A stretch of DNA of 64,000 bases from Megasphaera_A sueciensis (GTDB lineage Bacteria; Bacillota; Negativicutes; Veillonellales; Megasphaeraceae): NCBI RefSeq assembly GCF_050219315.1, contig NZ_CP116939.1, positions 310,001-374,000 on the forward strand, in the 5' to 3' direction. The position numbers and the translations under genes were made by a program. The notes beneath the pieces were generated by a model, which was not told the origin of the DNA, did no database searches, and saw only the letters and a program-made list of their open reading frames with translations. This document shows, piece by piece, positions 9,985 through 17,890 of this stretch (position 1 is its first letter; every line of letters begins with the position of its first letter).

Positions 9985-10729
9985 TGAAGAAGTAATTGGT
10001 GGTATGCCAGTTGAAATTATTAAAAAGAAAAACCTTAAAAATCTATATATCAGGGTAAATCCACCAGAAGGTAGTATAACAGTTAGTACTCCTAGTGATT
10101 ATCCTGATGAAGAGATAAGGCTTTTTGTATTAAAGAAAATGCCAGAAATCACTAAAGTAAGGGACAGGATGCTATCGCAGGCACGTCAAACAGAGAGAGA
10201 ATATGTTTCTGGAGAATCCCATTACCTATGGGGTAAGCCATATCGACTACAAGTTGTCTATGAAGGAAACAAATACGAGATTTCTAAACTACCAAACAAG
10301 ATAATATTGATTGCTCCCGAAAGATCAACAAAAGAATCAAGGGAGAGGGTATTTAATGAATGGTACAGAGAAGAACTTAAACGAGTGTTGGATGGCGTTG
10401 TTTCAAGGTGTGAAGCAAAAACAAACCTCCATGCTAATGAGTACAAAATTAAGAATATGAAAACTAAGTGGGGTACATGCAATATTGACAAAAAAAGAAT
10501 ATGGATTAATCTACAGCTAGCCAAGAAGCCAATAGAATGTCTTGAATATGTTGTTATCCATGAACTGGTACACCTGTTAGAAAAGAATCACAGCCATAGA
10601 TTCAATTCGCTTGTGGAGGAGTTCTACCCTACCTGGAAAGAGGCAAAAAAGTTATTGTCAGAGTTGCCTTTGGATTATATTGAAAAAGGAGAACAGGTAG
10701 ATTATGAAGAGGAAGATAACTCCAAGTGA
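9977..10729 (+). CDS. YgjP/SprT-like zinc metallopeptidase linked to the hsd operon
   Basis: A 250-residue protein with the YgjP (DUF45) layout: an N-terminal beta-rich half (IRVNPPEGSITVSTPSDY), the conserved KTKWGTCN motif near residue 156, and the zinc site HELVH near 195 followed by NHSHRFNSLVEEFYPTWK. Family members are predicted zinc proteases often found beside type I restriction systems; the substrate is unknown. It overlaps hsdR by 8 bases and the next gene by 26, so it belongs to the operon. A later ATG at 10003 (MPVEII) is a possible alternative start. Confidence 0.88.
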   Translation: MCSEEVIGGMPVEIIKKKNLKNLYIRVNPPEGSITVSTPSDYPDEEIRLFVLKKMPEITKVRDRMLSQARQTEREYVSGESHYLWGKPYRLQVVYEGNKYEISKLPNKIILIAPERSTKESRERVFNEWYREELKRVLDGVVSRCEAKTNLHANEYKIKNMKTKWGTCNIDKKRIWINLQLAKKPIECLEYVVIHELVHLLEKNHSHRFNSLVEEFYPTWKEAKKLLSELPLDYIEKGEQVDYEEEDNSK

Positions 10730-12290
10730 TATATTCGATGTCAATAAAAAATCAGGTGCTCTGATTCTTGGAAAGAATCGCCTTGATGATTATGCTACAA
10801 AATTTCTGACTAAATACTGCAAACAGGCATTGGTTGAACCGATGCCTCTTCCGGTTGATGACATTCTTAAGGATATGGGGCTTACTGTTCAAGAGGTTCA
10901 TTTATCAAGCGACCTAGATATTTTTGGATGTTGTTTACTTCTGGATGCAGATGTGGATATTTATGATAGGGAAACAGGTAAATATTTATCAACTTCCTTC
11001 AGTGCTGGAACAGTATTGATTGACCCCATGTCTGAGGCTGTATATGGTGAAGGATCGAAAAGAAATACGCTCATTCATGAAGCACTCCACTGGGAAAAAG
11101 ATAAAACTTATTTTCAAATTCTTGAGGTTAAAAATAAAAACGAATCTGAAAAACTATATCCAATCTTATGCCGACAATCTGAGACTTTCTTTACACCGCC
11201 TGAAGGAAAGAAGACAAAGGAAAATGAAGTTCGATGGTTGGAATGGCAAGCACACAGATTAGCACCTAGAGTACTGATGCCCAAAAGCAGCTTTAAAAAG
11301 AAGGCGTTAGAGTTTATTGAGCAGTATAAAGCATCTGGTGAGAATATAATATACTCTTGCGATACCTTGATTGAGAATTTAAGCAGCTTCTTTATAACAT
11401 CAAGACTATCAGTAAAATATAGATTGATTGAAGTTGGTTTAGAGGATACTATATCAGAGTTCTCTGATTACAATGATGTCTATGAAGAAATCAATAGTAA
11501 TAAAGATTTTGTTAAATTAACACCAGTAGAAGCAGTAAAGATAATAGATTCCGATTCAACTCTACAAAATTGGATAACAGAAAGACATTTTGTATACGCT
11601 GACGGATATTTTGTACTTGCCGACAGCCAATATGTTACACAAAAGGATGGAAAACTCTTTTTAACACCAAAGGCAAAGCAAAATCTTTCTAGATGTGTTA
11701 TCAATATTCGTGAACAGAATTTTGTATCATACGCTAATACTTACAAAGACTTGCTTGGGTATGCGGTACTTAAGAAGGTTGAAGCTATTGATAGTAGACT
11801 TCTTACGTTTCATCCTAAGTACCAATCCCCTTTACTAAATGAGCCTGAAGAAACATATCAAGCATTTTCTCAACAGCTAGCTTCTTATAATGAGGATGAA
11901 GAAATTGAACTCATTAAGTTGCTTGGTGATCCTACCAAAACACTATGTAATTGTCTGTGGTTTTTGATGGAAAATAGAAAGTGGAATTATCCTGATAAAT
12001 TTAATGAAGAGACAGGACTCCACAAAAATTACCATGGTAGAATAAAAAATGATAAAGCCAATAACATGACAACGAGCGTGTTGATGGCCATCTGCGTTGG
12101 TATGCAGTTATGCACGAGGATTACGCAAAATATTTTTGATAAATCAAATAATAAACTAGATTATTATAAAGATCCCGATAAGACATATATTCGTATTATG
12201 GATACTATGCCAGGGCTTTCGCTTGATGATTTCAATGGTATTCTAGAGCAATGTGGTATTCAGGAATTAGGTAGTGAAATAAAAGAATAA
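10704..12290 (+). CDS. large ImmA/IrrE-like metalloprotease
   Basis: A 528-residue protein. Residues about 35-195 resemble ImmA/IrrE zinc peptidases: PLPVDDILKDMGL, then the zinc motif HEALHW near residue 128, then WLEWQAHRLAPRVLMPK, the usual helix with a third ligand. ImmA cleaves phage or ICE repressors and IrrE regulators. Here no helix-turn-helix is seen, and about 300 C-terminal residues (PDKFNEETGLHKNYHGRIKN, EQCGIQELG) match nothing I recognise by eye. As the last gene of the hsd operon it may act in defence control rather than phage induction. AAAGGAG lies upstream of ATG 10704. Confidence 0.8.
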   Translation: MKRKITPSDIFDVNKKSGALILGKNRLDDYATKFLTKYCKQALVEPMPLPVDDILKDMGLTVQEVHLSSDLDIFGCCLLLDADVDIYDRETGKYLSTSFSAGTVLIDPMSEAVYGEGSKRNTLIHEALHWEKDKTYFQILEVKNKNESEKLYPILCRQSETFFTPPEGKKTKENEVRWLEWQAHRLAPRVLMPKSSFKKKALEFIEQYKASGENIIYSCDTLIENLSSFFITSRLSVKYRLIEVGLEDTISEFSDYNDVYEEINSNKDFVKLTPVEAVKIIDSDSTLQNWITERHFVYADGYFVLADSQYVTQKDGKLFLTPKAKQNLSRCVINIREQNFVSYANTYKDLLGYAVLKKVEAIDSRLLTFHPKYQSPLLNEPEETYQAFSQQLASYNEDEEIELIKLLGDPTKTLCNCLWFLMENRKWNYPDKFNEETGLHKNYHGRIKNDKANNMTTSVLMAICVGMQLCTRITQNIFDKSNNKLDYYKDPDKTYIRIMDTMPGLSLDDFNGILEQCGIQELGSEIKE

Positions 12291-12299
12291 AAAGTTGAT

Positions 12300-12399
12300 A
12301 ACTCGATGAGTTGGTTTAGGACCCCGAAAGGGGTTCTTTTTTTATGCCCAAATTAGAAAAGGCTGATAAATAGGCAAATTCAGCTCAACTCAACGAGTT
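12300..12399. repeat. two AACTC-N3-GAGTT palindromes around the terminator
   Basis: Copies at 12300-12312 and 12387-12399; the second extends to CAACTC-N3-GAGTTG. They flank the operon terminator and stand close to the presumed left part of the prophage. They may be regulator sites or attachment-region sequence; function is not decidable here. The rest of 12400-12612 is AT-rich with no gene seen, apart from a small AATAAC-AG-GTTATT inverted repeat. Confidence 0.45.
12318..12343 (+). terminator. rho-independent terminator of the hsd operon
   Basis: An 8-bp stem (AGGACCCC with GGGGTTCT, one G-U pair) around a GAAA loop, followed by a T-run. An ATG opening a 9-codon ORF (12344-12373, M-P-K-L...) follows the T-run directly. 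Confidence 0.85.
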
Positions 12400-12612
12400 G
12401 GTCGTGAAATTTTGAAATCTATTATATTTATAAATGTAAGGTACAAGCTTTACAAAAATTATATGCGTCTAAAGCTGGCCAGCAGAAGACGGCGGATTCA
12501 TAAATGATTCTAAGGTAGCCAATAACAGGTTATTAGAAAATTTGTGATCCTCCGTTTTATTTCCTATACGTAATTTTAGGAAGTAATTCTGTTGGTCATT
12601 TATTTCAAAGAT

Positions 12613-12660
12613 TCATTAGTTCTCCGCCGCCTTCCAGGACGGGATAGGAGAATCTAATGA
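12613..12660 (+). promoter_or_regulatory. hairpin burying ribosome binding site and start codon
   Basis: TCATTAGTTCTCC (12613-12625) pairs with GGAGAATCTAATGA (12647-12660), 13 bp with one bulged T. The right arm contains both the GGAG ribosome binding site and the ATG of the sigma-like gene. The loop, GCCGCC...GGGATA, resembles the loops of the related leaders at 13185 and 50541. Confidence 0.6.
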
Positions 12661-13184
12661 GATTATCAGTAAGATACGACAACAAATTTCAGATTATCGA
12701 ACTTAATGAAAAAGAAACTGAGGAAATGTGGATTAGTTTATCGCTCGAAGGTGATGAGCTTCCAAACTCTGACAAAGAACGGTTAATTCAAGATGCCTTT
12801 AATGAAATATTTAATAAGCCCGAATACAATAACTGGCACAAATTTGACAGGCACAAGGGATATTCAATAGCCAAACCAAATGCAGATGGTCTGGAATGTG
12901 ATACTTCAGAACCTTTAATGAAAGAAGTAGCCGATGATAGAGTTTTTAGAAAAGATGAGCTCGAACGAGCCTATCAAAATGAATATGAAGATGTCTGCCA
13001 ATGGATACGTAAGGTTCTTGGTAAAAAACAGGACTGGGCAGATATGTTCATTGCAGTACGTATTGACGGCATGTCGATTCGAGAATATGCCAGTTCCATC
13101 GGTGTCAGCGAAAACAACATTACTCAGAAATTAAAGCGAGCCGAGAAAAAACTTCAAGGTATTTTTAAAAATCGTCAGATTTGA
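12657..13184 (+). CDS. phage sigma-70-like regulator (region-4 helix-turn-helix)
   Basis: A 175-residue protein. The C-terminal third reads MFIAVRIDGMSIREYASSI then GVSENNITQKLKRAEKKL, a sigma-70 region-4 type helix-turn-helix. The N-terminal part (RYDNKFQIIELNEKETEEMWISL) is the opening seen in small sigma-like proteins of Bacillota phages and conjugative elements. No sigma region 2 is apparent, so it is more likely a DNA-binding regulator of phage genes than a full sigma factor. It is the first phage gene after the hsd operon, and its translation start is buried in a hairpin. Confidence 0.7.
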   Translation: MRLSVRYDNKFQIIELNEKETEEMWISLSLEGDELPNSDKERLIQDAFNEIFNKPEYNNWHKFDRHKGYSIAKPNADGLECDTSEPLMKEVADDRVFRKDELERAYQNEYEDVCQWIRKVLGKKQDWADMFIAVRIDGMSIREYASSIGVSENNITQKLKRAEKKLQGIFKNRQI

Positions 13185-13249
13185 CCTTCTGCCGTGGCTA
13201 TGAGGTAGGAGGACTAATCCTCCAAATATGAATGGGAGGTATTTCAATG
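13175..13249 (+). promoter_or_regulatory. leader with mutually exclusive hairpins before the antirepressor gene
   Basis: CCTTCT (13185) can pair with AGGAGG (13207-13212). AGGAGG can instead pair with CCTCC (13219-13223), which can also pair with GGGAGG (13234-13239), the ribosome binding site of the next gene. Bases 13175-13212 match 50531-50568 at 33 of 38 positions, so this is a repeated element and not chance. Confidence 0.55.
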
Positions 13250-14047
13250 AACGGAATACAGATTTTTCAAAATGCTGAGTTTGGCTCGGTGAGAACAGCA
13301 GACATTAATGGAGTTCCTTATTTTGTGGGAAAGGACGTAGCTGAAATTCTTGGCTATAGCAATACAAGGAAAGCTTTGCTAGACCATGTGGATGAAGAGG
13401 ATAAAACCGATGGGGTAACGATTCGTGACTCCATCGGACGTGAACAGGCTCCGGTTCTGATAAATGAGTCTGGCCTTTACAGCCTTATTCTTTCTAGCAA
13501 GATGCCGAATGCAAGAAGGTTTAAACGTTGGGTAACAAGCGAGATTCTTCCAACTATAAGAAAACATGGTGTGTATGCGACAGATGAACTAATTGCAAAT
13601 CCTGACCTTGCGATTGCAGCATTTACTGCATTAAAGGAAGAGCGAGAAAAGAACCGACTGCTTGAACAAACTACTGCCGTCCAAAAACAGCAGATTGCGG
13701 AAATGAAGCCAAAGGCAAGCTATTACGATGTGGTACTTAACTGCAAAGACCTTATTTCCACTTCTACGGTAGCGAAAGATTATGGAAAGTCTGCTATTTG
13801 GATGAATCGTTATCTCCATGAAAAAGGTGTGCAGTTTAAACAGGGTGACATTTGGCTGTTATATCAGAAATACGCAGAAAAAGGTTATACAAGCACCAAG
13901 ACACATAGCTATTCTGCTAATGACGGAACGATTCATACTAAGCCACATACCTACTGGACACAAAAAGGCAGATTGTTTGTCTATGAATTATTAAAAGCAG
14001 ATGGAATTTTGCCAACAATGGAACAGGAGAGCAGTGATGTCGATTAA
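13247..14047 (+). CDS. phage antirepressor (BRO-N plus KilA-C domains)
   Basis: 266 residues from ATG 13247, chosen because GGGAGGT ends 6 bases upstream. The N-terminal BRO domain (about 1-110) shows VRTADINGVPYFVGKDVAEILGYSN and SGLYSLILSSKMPNARRFKRWVTSE. The C-terminal KilA-C/ANT domain follows a short coiled coil, with TSTVAKDYGKSAIWMNRYL and YTSTKTHSY. Such proteins relieve repression or otherwise control the lysogeny switch by binding DNA or repressor. It lies downstream of the sigma-like gene in the early region. Confidence 0.88.
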   Translation: MNGIQIFQNAEFGSVRTADINGVPYFVGKDVAEILGYSNTRKALLDHVDEEDKTDGVTIRDSIGREQAPVLINESGLYSLILSSKMPNARRFKRWVTSEILPTIRKHGVYATDELIANPDLAIAAFTALKEEREKNRLLEQTTAVQKQQIAEMKPKASYYDVVLNCKDLISTSTVAKDYGKSAIWMNRYLHEKGVQFKQGDIWLLYQKYAEKGYTSTKTHSYSANDGTIHTKPHTYWTQKGRLFVYELLKADGILPTMEQESSDVD

Positions 14048-14468
14048 TAGGTATAACAGCGAAGGTTATCCTGATCCGACCACTTACGGTGCCTTATCCA
14101 ATATCGAACAGGAAACGAAGGTGGCTCGGAGCTACAGACCGATGGTGTATGTATGCTCCCCATTTTCGGGAGATGTTGTCGGAAACACAGCAAATGCACG
14201 AAAGTACAGCCGTTATGCTGTGGAGCAGGGGTATATTCCCATTGCTCCGCATTTGCTGTTTCCGCAGTTTCTTAACGATAACGATTTAACGGAACGTGAA
14301 CTAGGGATACATTTTGGAAATGTGCTGATGAGCCACTGCAGCGAAGTGTGGGTGTTCGGAGAAATTATCTCAGCCGGGATGGATGCTGAAATCAGGAGAG
14401 CCAAAAGGAAAAATTACAGATTAAGATATTTCAGCAGTGATTTGAGGGAGGTCAGCAAAAATGCGTGA
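14037..14468 (+). CDS. DUF4406 protein (nucleoside 2-deoxyribosyltransferase-like fold)
   Basis: About 143 residues from ATG 14037, inside the end of the antirepressor gene. MVYVCSPFSGDVVGNTANARKYSRYA, split here as MVYVCSPFSG and NTANARKYSRYA, matches the family's opening strand and glycine turn. It is followed by IAPHLLFPQFLND and VWVFGEIISAGMDAEIRRAKR, where the family's acidic catalytic-type residues sit. The fold is that of nucleoside deoxyribosyltransferases; in phages the role is unproven but nucleotide metabolism is likely. The stop overlaps the next gene. Confidence 0.78.
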   Translation: MSINRYNSEGYPDPTTYGALSNIEQETKVARSYRPMVYVCSPFSGDVVGNTANARKYSRYAVEQGYIPIAPHLLFPQFLNDNDLTERELGIHFGNVLMSHCSEVWVFGEIISAGMDAEIRRAKRKNYRLRYFSSDLREVSKNA

Positions 14469-16809
14469 TTTGAATATTGCATACGGCAACAGCAGAACTG
14501 CAAAGTTCTGGTCGAATAAAACCATAAAATTTGAGGAACTGTGTGACAGACTGCGTACCCCAATCTACACCTCTGAAACAGCGGAGGAATATCCGAAACT
14601 GCCAAAGGGACAGCGTGATGATATTAAGGATAAGGGTGGATTTGTGGCAGGGCATCTGAGCGGCAATCGCAGACAGGCAAACAAAGTGGTCTGCCGTTCC
14701 ATGCTGGTATATGACCTCGACAGTATTGAACAGGATTTTCTAAAGGATATCAGCGCCAAGATTAGCAACAAGGGCTGCTACTATACAACCCACAGCCATA
14801 CAGCGGACAAGCCGAGAGCGAGAATGATTATCCCGGTCAGCCGTGATATGACACCCGATGAGTTCAATGCGGCAGCGAGATATTACGCACAGGACAACGG
14901 ATTCATCAGTATGCTTGACCCTTGCTCCTTTTCGCCCCATCAGCTGATGTACTGGCCGACCTGCCCATCCAACGGAGAATATCTGTTTGGTGTCATTGAG
15001 GGCGATTGGCTTGACCCTGATACGATCTTTGCAAAGCATCCAAATTGGCGTGACTGCTCTCTGCTCCCTACCACACCGAAGGAAAGTAAAGTAGCTGACA
15101 GAAAAGTACAGCAACAGAAAGATCCACTTGAAAAAGAAGGTGTAGTCGGAGCGGTGTGCCGAGCCTATACGATTCAGGATGCTATGGATACATTTCTTTC
15201 TGATGTTTATGCACCAACAGCTGATGGTTCAGGCAGATACGATTACATTCCCGGCGAGGGGGCTGCGGGTGTTGTGATTTATGAGGATAAATTTGCTTAC
15301 AGCCATCATGCAACGGACCCGGCCGGGGGCAAGCTGTCTAATGCATTTGATTTGATTCGAGTTCACAAATTCGCAGATTTGGATGAAAAGAAATCTTATG
15401 CTGCGGCAGTAGAGTTTTTGCTAAAAGATGAGCGTGTAGGAACACAGCTGTTAAAAGAAAAGCAGGAAAATGCCAAGCAGGAATTTGAGGATTGGACGCA
15501 GGCACTGCAGCGTGATAAGAACGGGAATCTTTGCAATACTCTGCGTAACCTTACATTGGTGCTTGAGAATGATGAAAAATTGCAGGATATCGTATTTAAT
15601 CAACAGCTTGATGGTATGGAAATCAAAGGCAGTGTGCCTTGGCAGCATCCTGCTAAATATTGGAGAGATGCAGATGATGCACAGCTGATTAGCTACATTG
15701 ATACGAACTATGGCACCTTTTCTGAAAGGAATTATAAAATCGCTGTAACGAAGGTGACGGATGACCGTTCCTACCATCCGATTCGTGAATTTCTTCATGC
15801 ATTGCCGGAATGGGATGGCATTAAGAGGGCGGAAACCATTCTGGTTGATTACCTTGGTGCAGAGGACAATAAATATGTTCGTGCGGTAACAAGGAAATCA
15901 TTATGTGCTGCAGTAAAACGAGTATTAGACCCCGGCTGTAAATTCGATACGATGATTGTGCTGAATGGCCCACAGGGTATCGGTAAAAGTACACTTATTT
16001 CACTGCTTGGCGGTGAGTGGTTTTCGGATTCACTGAGCCTTAGCGATACCAAGGACAAGACGGCAGCGGAAAAACTGCAGGGATATTGGATTTTGGAAAT
16101 TGGAGAACTGGCAGGACTTCGCAAGGCAGAGGTGGAAACACTGCGTTCTTTTATTTCAAGACAGAATGATATTTACAGAGCCGCTTTTGGTAAGAGACCA
16201 AATCCGCATCCCCGTCAGTGTATTTTCATTGGTACTACGAATGCAGAGTCAGGCTATCTTCGTGATACTACAGGCAACAGACGATTCTGGCCAGTAAAGA
16301 CACCGGGAAATGGACAAAAGCATTCATGGGAATTGAAAGAACAGGATGTGAAGCAGATTTGGGCAGAAGCACTGGAACTTGTTGAGGCAGGCGAAAAGCT
16401 GTATCTGACACCAGAAGAGGATAGTCTTGCTAAGGATGAACAGCGAGCTGCTATGGAATCAGATGAGCGCGAGGGTTTGGTGCGCGAGTACCTTGATACG
16501 CTGCTCCCTGACAACTGGGATGCTATGGATTTGTTTGAACGCAGAAATTTCCTAAGTGGAAATGAGCTGGGCGAAATCGGCAGAAAAGGCACCGTAAGAA
16601 GAACACAGGTCAGCAGTATGGAAATTTGGTGCGAGTGCTTTGGCAAAGAAAGAGCCAATATCGGACGGGCAGATTCAAATGCAATTACAGCGATTTTGAT
16701 TAAACTCGAGTGGAATCGTCTGGCGAATAAAATCAGAATGCAGTTATATGGACCACAGTATGTTTTTGTTCCTAAAAGTGTTCCTGACGATGTTCCTAAA
16801 AAACTGTGA
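14461..16809 (+). CDS. VapE-type phage primase-helicase
   Basis: 782 residues. The N-terminal half looks like an archaeo-eukaryotic primase-type domain (MLVYDLDSIEQDF, THSHTADKPRARMIIPVSR, ending in CSFSPHQLMYWPTCPSN). The C-terminal half is the VapE helicase, with Walker A GPQGIGKSTLISLLGG near residue 503, LEIGELAGLRKAEVETLRSF, and TTNAESGYLRDTTGNRRFWPV. It initiates phage DNA replication. The 3' end of the gene and the following gap carry an iteron array and an AT-rich stretch, fitting a self-encoded origin. It overlaps the upstream gene by 8 bases. Confidence 0.92.
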   Translation: MRDLNIAYGNSRTAKFWSNKTIKFEELCDRLRTPIYTSETAEEYPKLPKGQRDDIKDKGGFVAGHLSGNRRQANKVVCRSMLVYDLDSIEQDFLKDISAKISNKGCYYTTHSHTADKPRARMIIPVSRDMTPDEFNAAARYYAQDNGFISMLDPCSFSPHQLMYWPTCPSNGEYLFGVIEGDWLDPDTIFAKHPNWRDCSLLPTTPKESKVADRKVQQQKDPLEKEGVVGAVCRAYTIQDAMDTFLSDVYAPTADGSGRYDYIPGEGAAGVVIYEDKFAYSHHATDPAGGKLSNAFDLIRVHKFADLDEKKSYAAAVEFLLKDERVGTQLLKEKQENAKQEFEDWTQALQRDKNGNLCNTLRNLTLVLENDEKLQDIVFNQQLDGMEIKGSVPWQHPAKYWRDADDAQLISYIDTNYGTFSERNYKIAVTKVTDDRSYHPIREFLHALPEWDGIKRAETILVDYLGAEDNKYVRAVTRKSLCAAVKRVLDPGCKFDTMIVLNGPQGIGKSTLISLLGGEWFSDSLSLSDTKDKTAAEKLQGYWILEIGELAGLRKAEVETLRSFISRQNDIYRAAFGKRPNPHPRQCIFIGTTNAESGYLRDTTGNRRFWPVKTPGNGQKHSWELKEQDVKQIWAEALELVEAGEKLYLTPEEDSLAKDEQRAAMESDEREGLVREYLDTLLPDNWDAMDLFERRNFLSGNELGEIGRKGTVRRTQVSSMEIWCECFGKERANIGRADSNAITAILIKLEWNRLANKIRMQLYGPQYVFVPKSVPDDVPKKL

Positions 16810-17024
16810 TGTTAGGAACTGTTCCCAACCTGTGTTTCTGTTCCTAAAATGAGTGACAGGAACAAGGCTGGGAACACCTCAAGGGTGAGGGCGGTAGCCA
16901 ACTTTACTGCTTTTGTACCTGTGTTCCTAATAATTATATTAAATATAAAATAATTGTAATAAAGAGTAGATTGCATCGAGTACGCACACATTCGCGCGTA
17001 TAGGGATTTTAGGTAATGGGAACA
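16767..17024 (+). repeat. iteron-like array TGTTCCTAA with AT-rich tract, candidate phage origin
   Basis: About ten copies of TGTTCC(T)AA or its complement, at 16767, 16779, 16791, 16812 (reverse), 16820, 16839, 16859 (reverse), 16870 (reverse), 16922 and 17018 (reverse). The first three are inside the 3' end of the primase gene. A tract almost purely A/T follows at 16929-16966. Iterons plus an unwinding tract beside the replication initiator are the classic layout of a replication origin. No gene is seen between 16810 and 17034. Confidence 0.65.
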
Positions 17025-17034
17025 GGAGGATGAA

Positions 17035-17319
17035 ATGAGAGAAAAAATAATAGAACAGAAACTTGCAATGGCAGTAAAAAAGAATGGCGGGATATGTCCC
17101 AAGTTCACTTCTACCGGCTTCGATGGTATGCCGGACCGTTTGGTGCTTATTCCGCATGGTAAGTTTGCCTTTGTGGAAGTCAAAGCACCGGGAGAAAAGC
17201 CAAGACCGTTACAGCTGGCAAGGCACAGACTGCTGAGCCGTCTGGGATTTCGAGTGTATGTTCTTGACAGTGAGGAGCAGATTGGAGGGGTTCTTGATGA
17301 AATTGAAAATTCAATGTGA
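17035..17319 (+). CDS. VRR-NUC domain nuclease
   Basis: 94 residues, all one domain. GFDGMPDRLVLIPHGKFAFVEVKAPGE (here G-x-PDR and FVEVKAP) is the PD-(D/E)XK VRR-NUC core, with E and K of EVK as catalytic residues, and QLARHRLLSRLGFRVYVLDS follows. Stand-alone VRR-NUC proteins of this size are common next to SNF2-type helicases in Bacillota phages and probably process branched replication intermediates. GGAGG precedes ATG 17035 by 4-5 bases. It overlaps the HNH gene downstream. Confidence 0.9.
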   Translation: MREKIIEQKLAMAVKKNGGICPKFTSTGFDGMPDRLVLIPHGKFAFVEVKAPGEKPRPLQLARHRLLSRLGFRVYVLDSEEQIGGVLDEIENSM

Positions 17320-17890
17320 CTGGTGTGGAAAAGAATTTGAGAGAAACCATAATCACATTCATGAAAAAAAATATTGCTGCAGAGCGTGTTTAGGAAAAGC
17401 AAACGCAGAACGTTTTCGATTGAAGAGTCTGCGAACGTGTGATAACTGTGGGAAAATTTTTGAATACAGAGGTAACCATAAAAAGAGAAACGAACATTTC
17501 TTCTGTTGCCCAGAATGCAGCTATGAATTCAAAGTGAAAAAAATATATGTATCATGCGATTGGTGTGGCAATCCAATTTACAAAAAGCGTTCTGATGTTG
17601 CAAGAAACGAGCATAATTTTTGTGATTATGGGTGCTATATCGACTACGTCAATTTTGAAAAAGCTGGTGCAGATAATCAAATGATATCAGGAGAAAAACT
17701 GTATCGCAGGCTTGCAGAAATGAAGATTGGACGAAAACTTCAAGAGAATGAGGATGTTCATCATATTGACGGCAATCATCTAAATAATGATTTTGCCAAT
17801 TTAAAAGTTGTTACAGCTTCAGAGCATATGAAAATACACGCTTCCCAGAAAGAGAGGGACTGTCATGGCAGATTTATTAAAAAAGAATGA
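17297..17890 (+). CDS. free-standing HNH homing-type endonuclease
   Basis: 197 residues from ATG 17297, with GGAGGGG ending 6 bases upstream. The N-terminal two thirds hold three CxxC...C(x)C zinc-finger-like units (CDWCGKEF, CDNCGKIFEY, CDWCGNPIYKK). The C-terminal HNH nuclease shows EDVHHIDGNHLNNDFANLKV and TASEHMKIHAS. It sits between VRR-NUC and helicase genes that normally adjoin, overlaps both, and is visibly AT-richer than its neighbours. This suggests a recently inserted selfish endonuclease gene. Confidence 0.85.
   Translation: MKLKIQCDWCGKEFERNHNHIHEKKYCCRACLGKANAERFRLKSLRTCDNCGKIFEYRGNHKKRNEHFFCCPECSYEFKVKKIYVSCDWCGNPIYKKRSDVARNEHNFCDYGCYIDYVNFEKAGADNQMISGEKLYRRLAEMKIGRKLQENEDVHHIDGNHLNNDFANLKVVTASEHMKIHASQKERDCHGRFIKKE

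Noticed and set aside
12657..13184. Complete sigma factor
   Set aside because: Only a region-4-like helix-turn-helix is visible and no region 2, so it is described as a sigma-like regulator.
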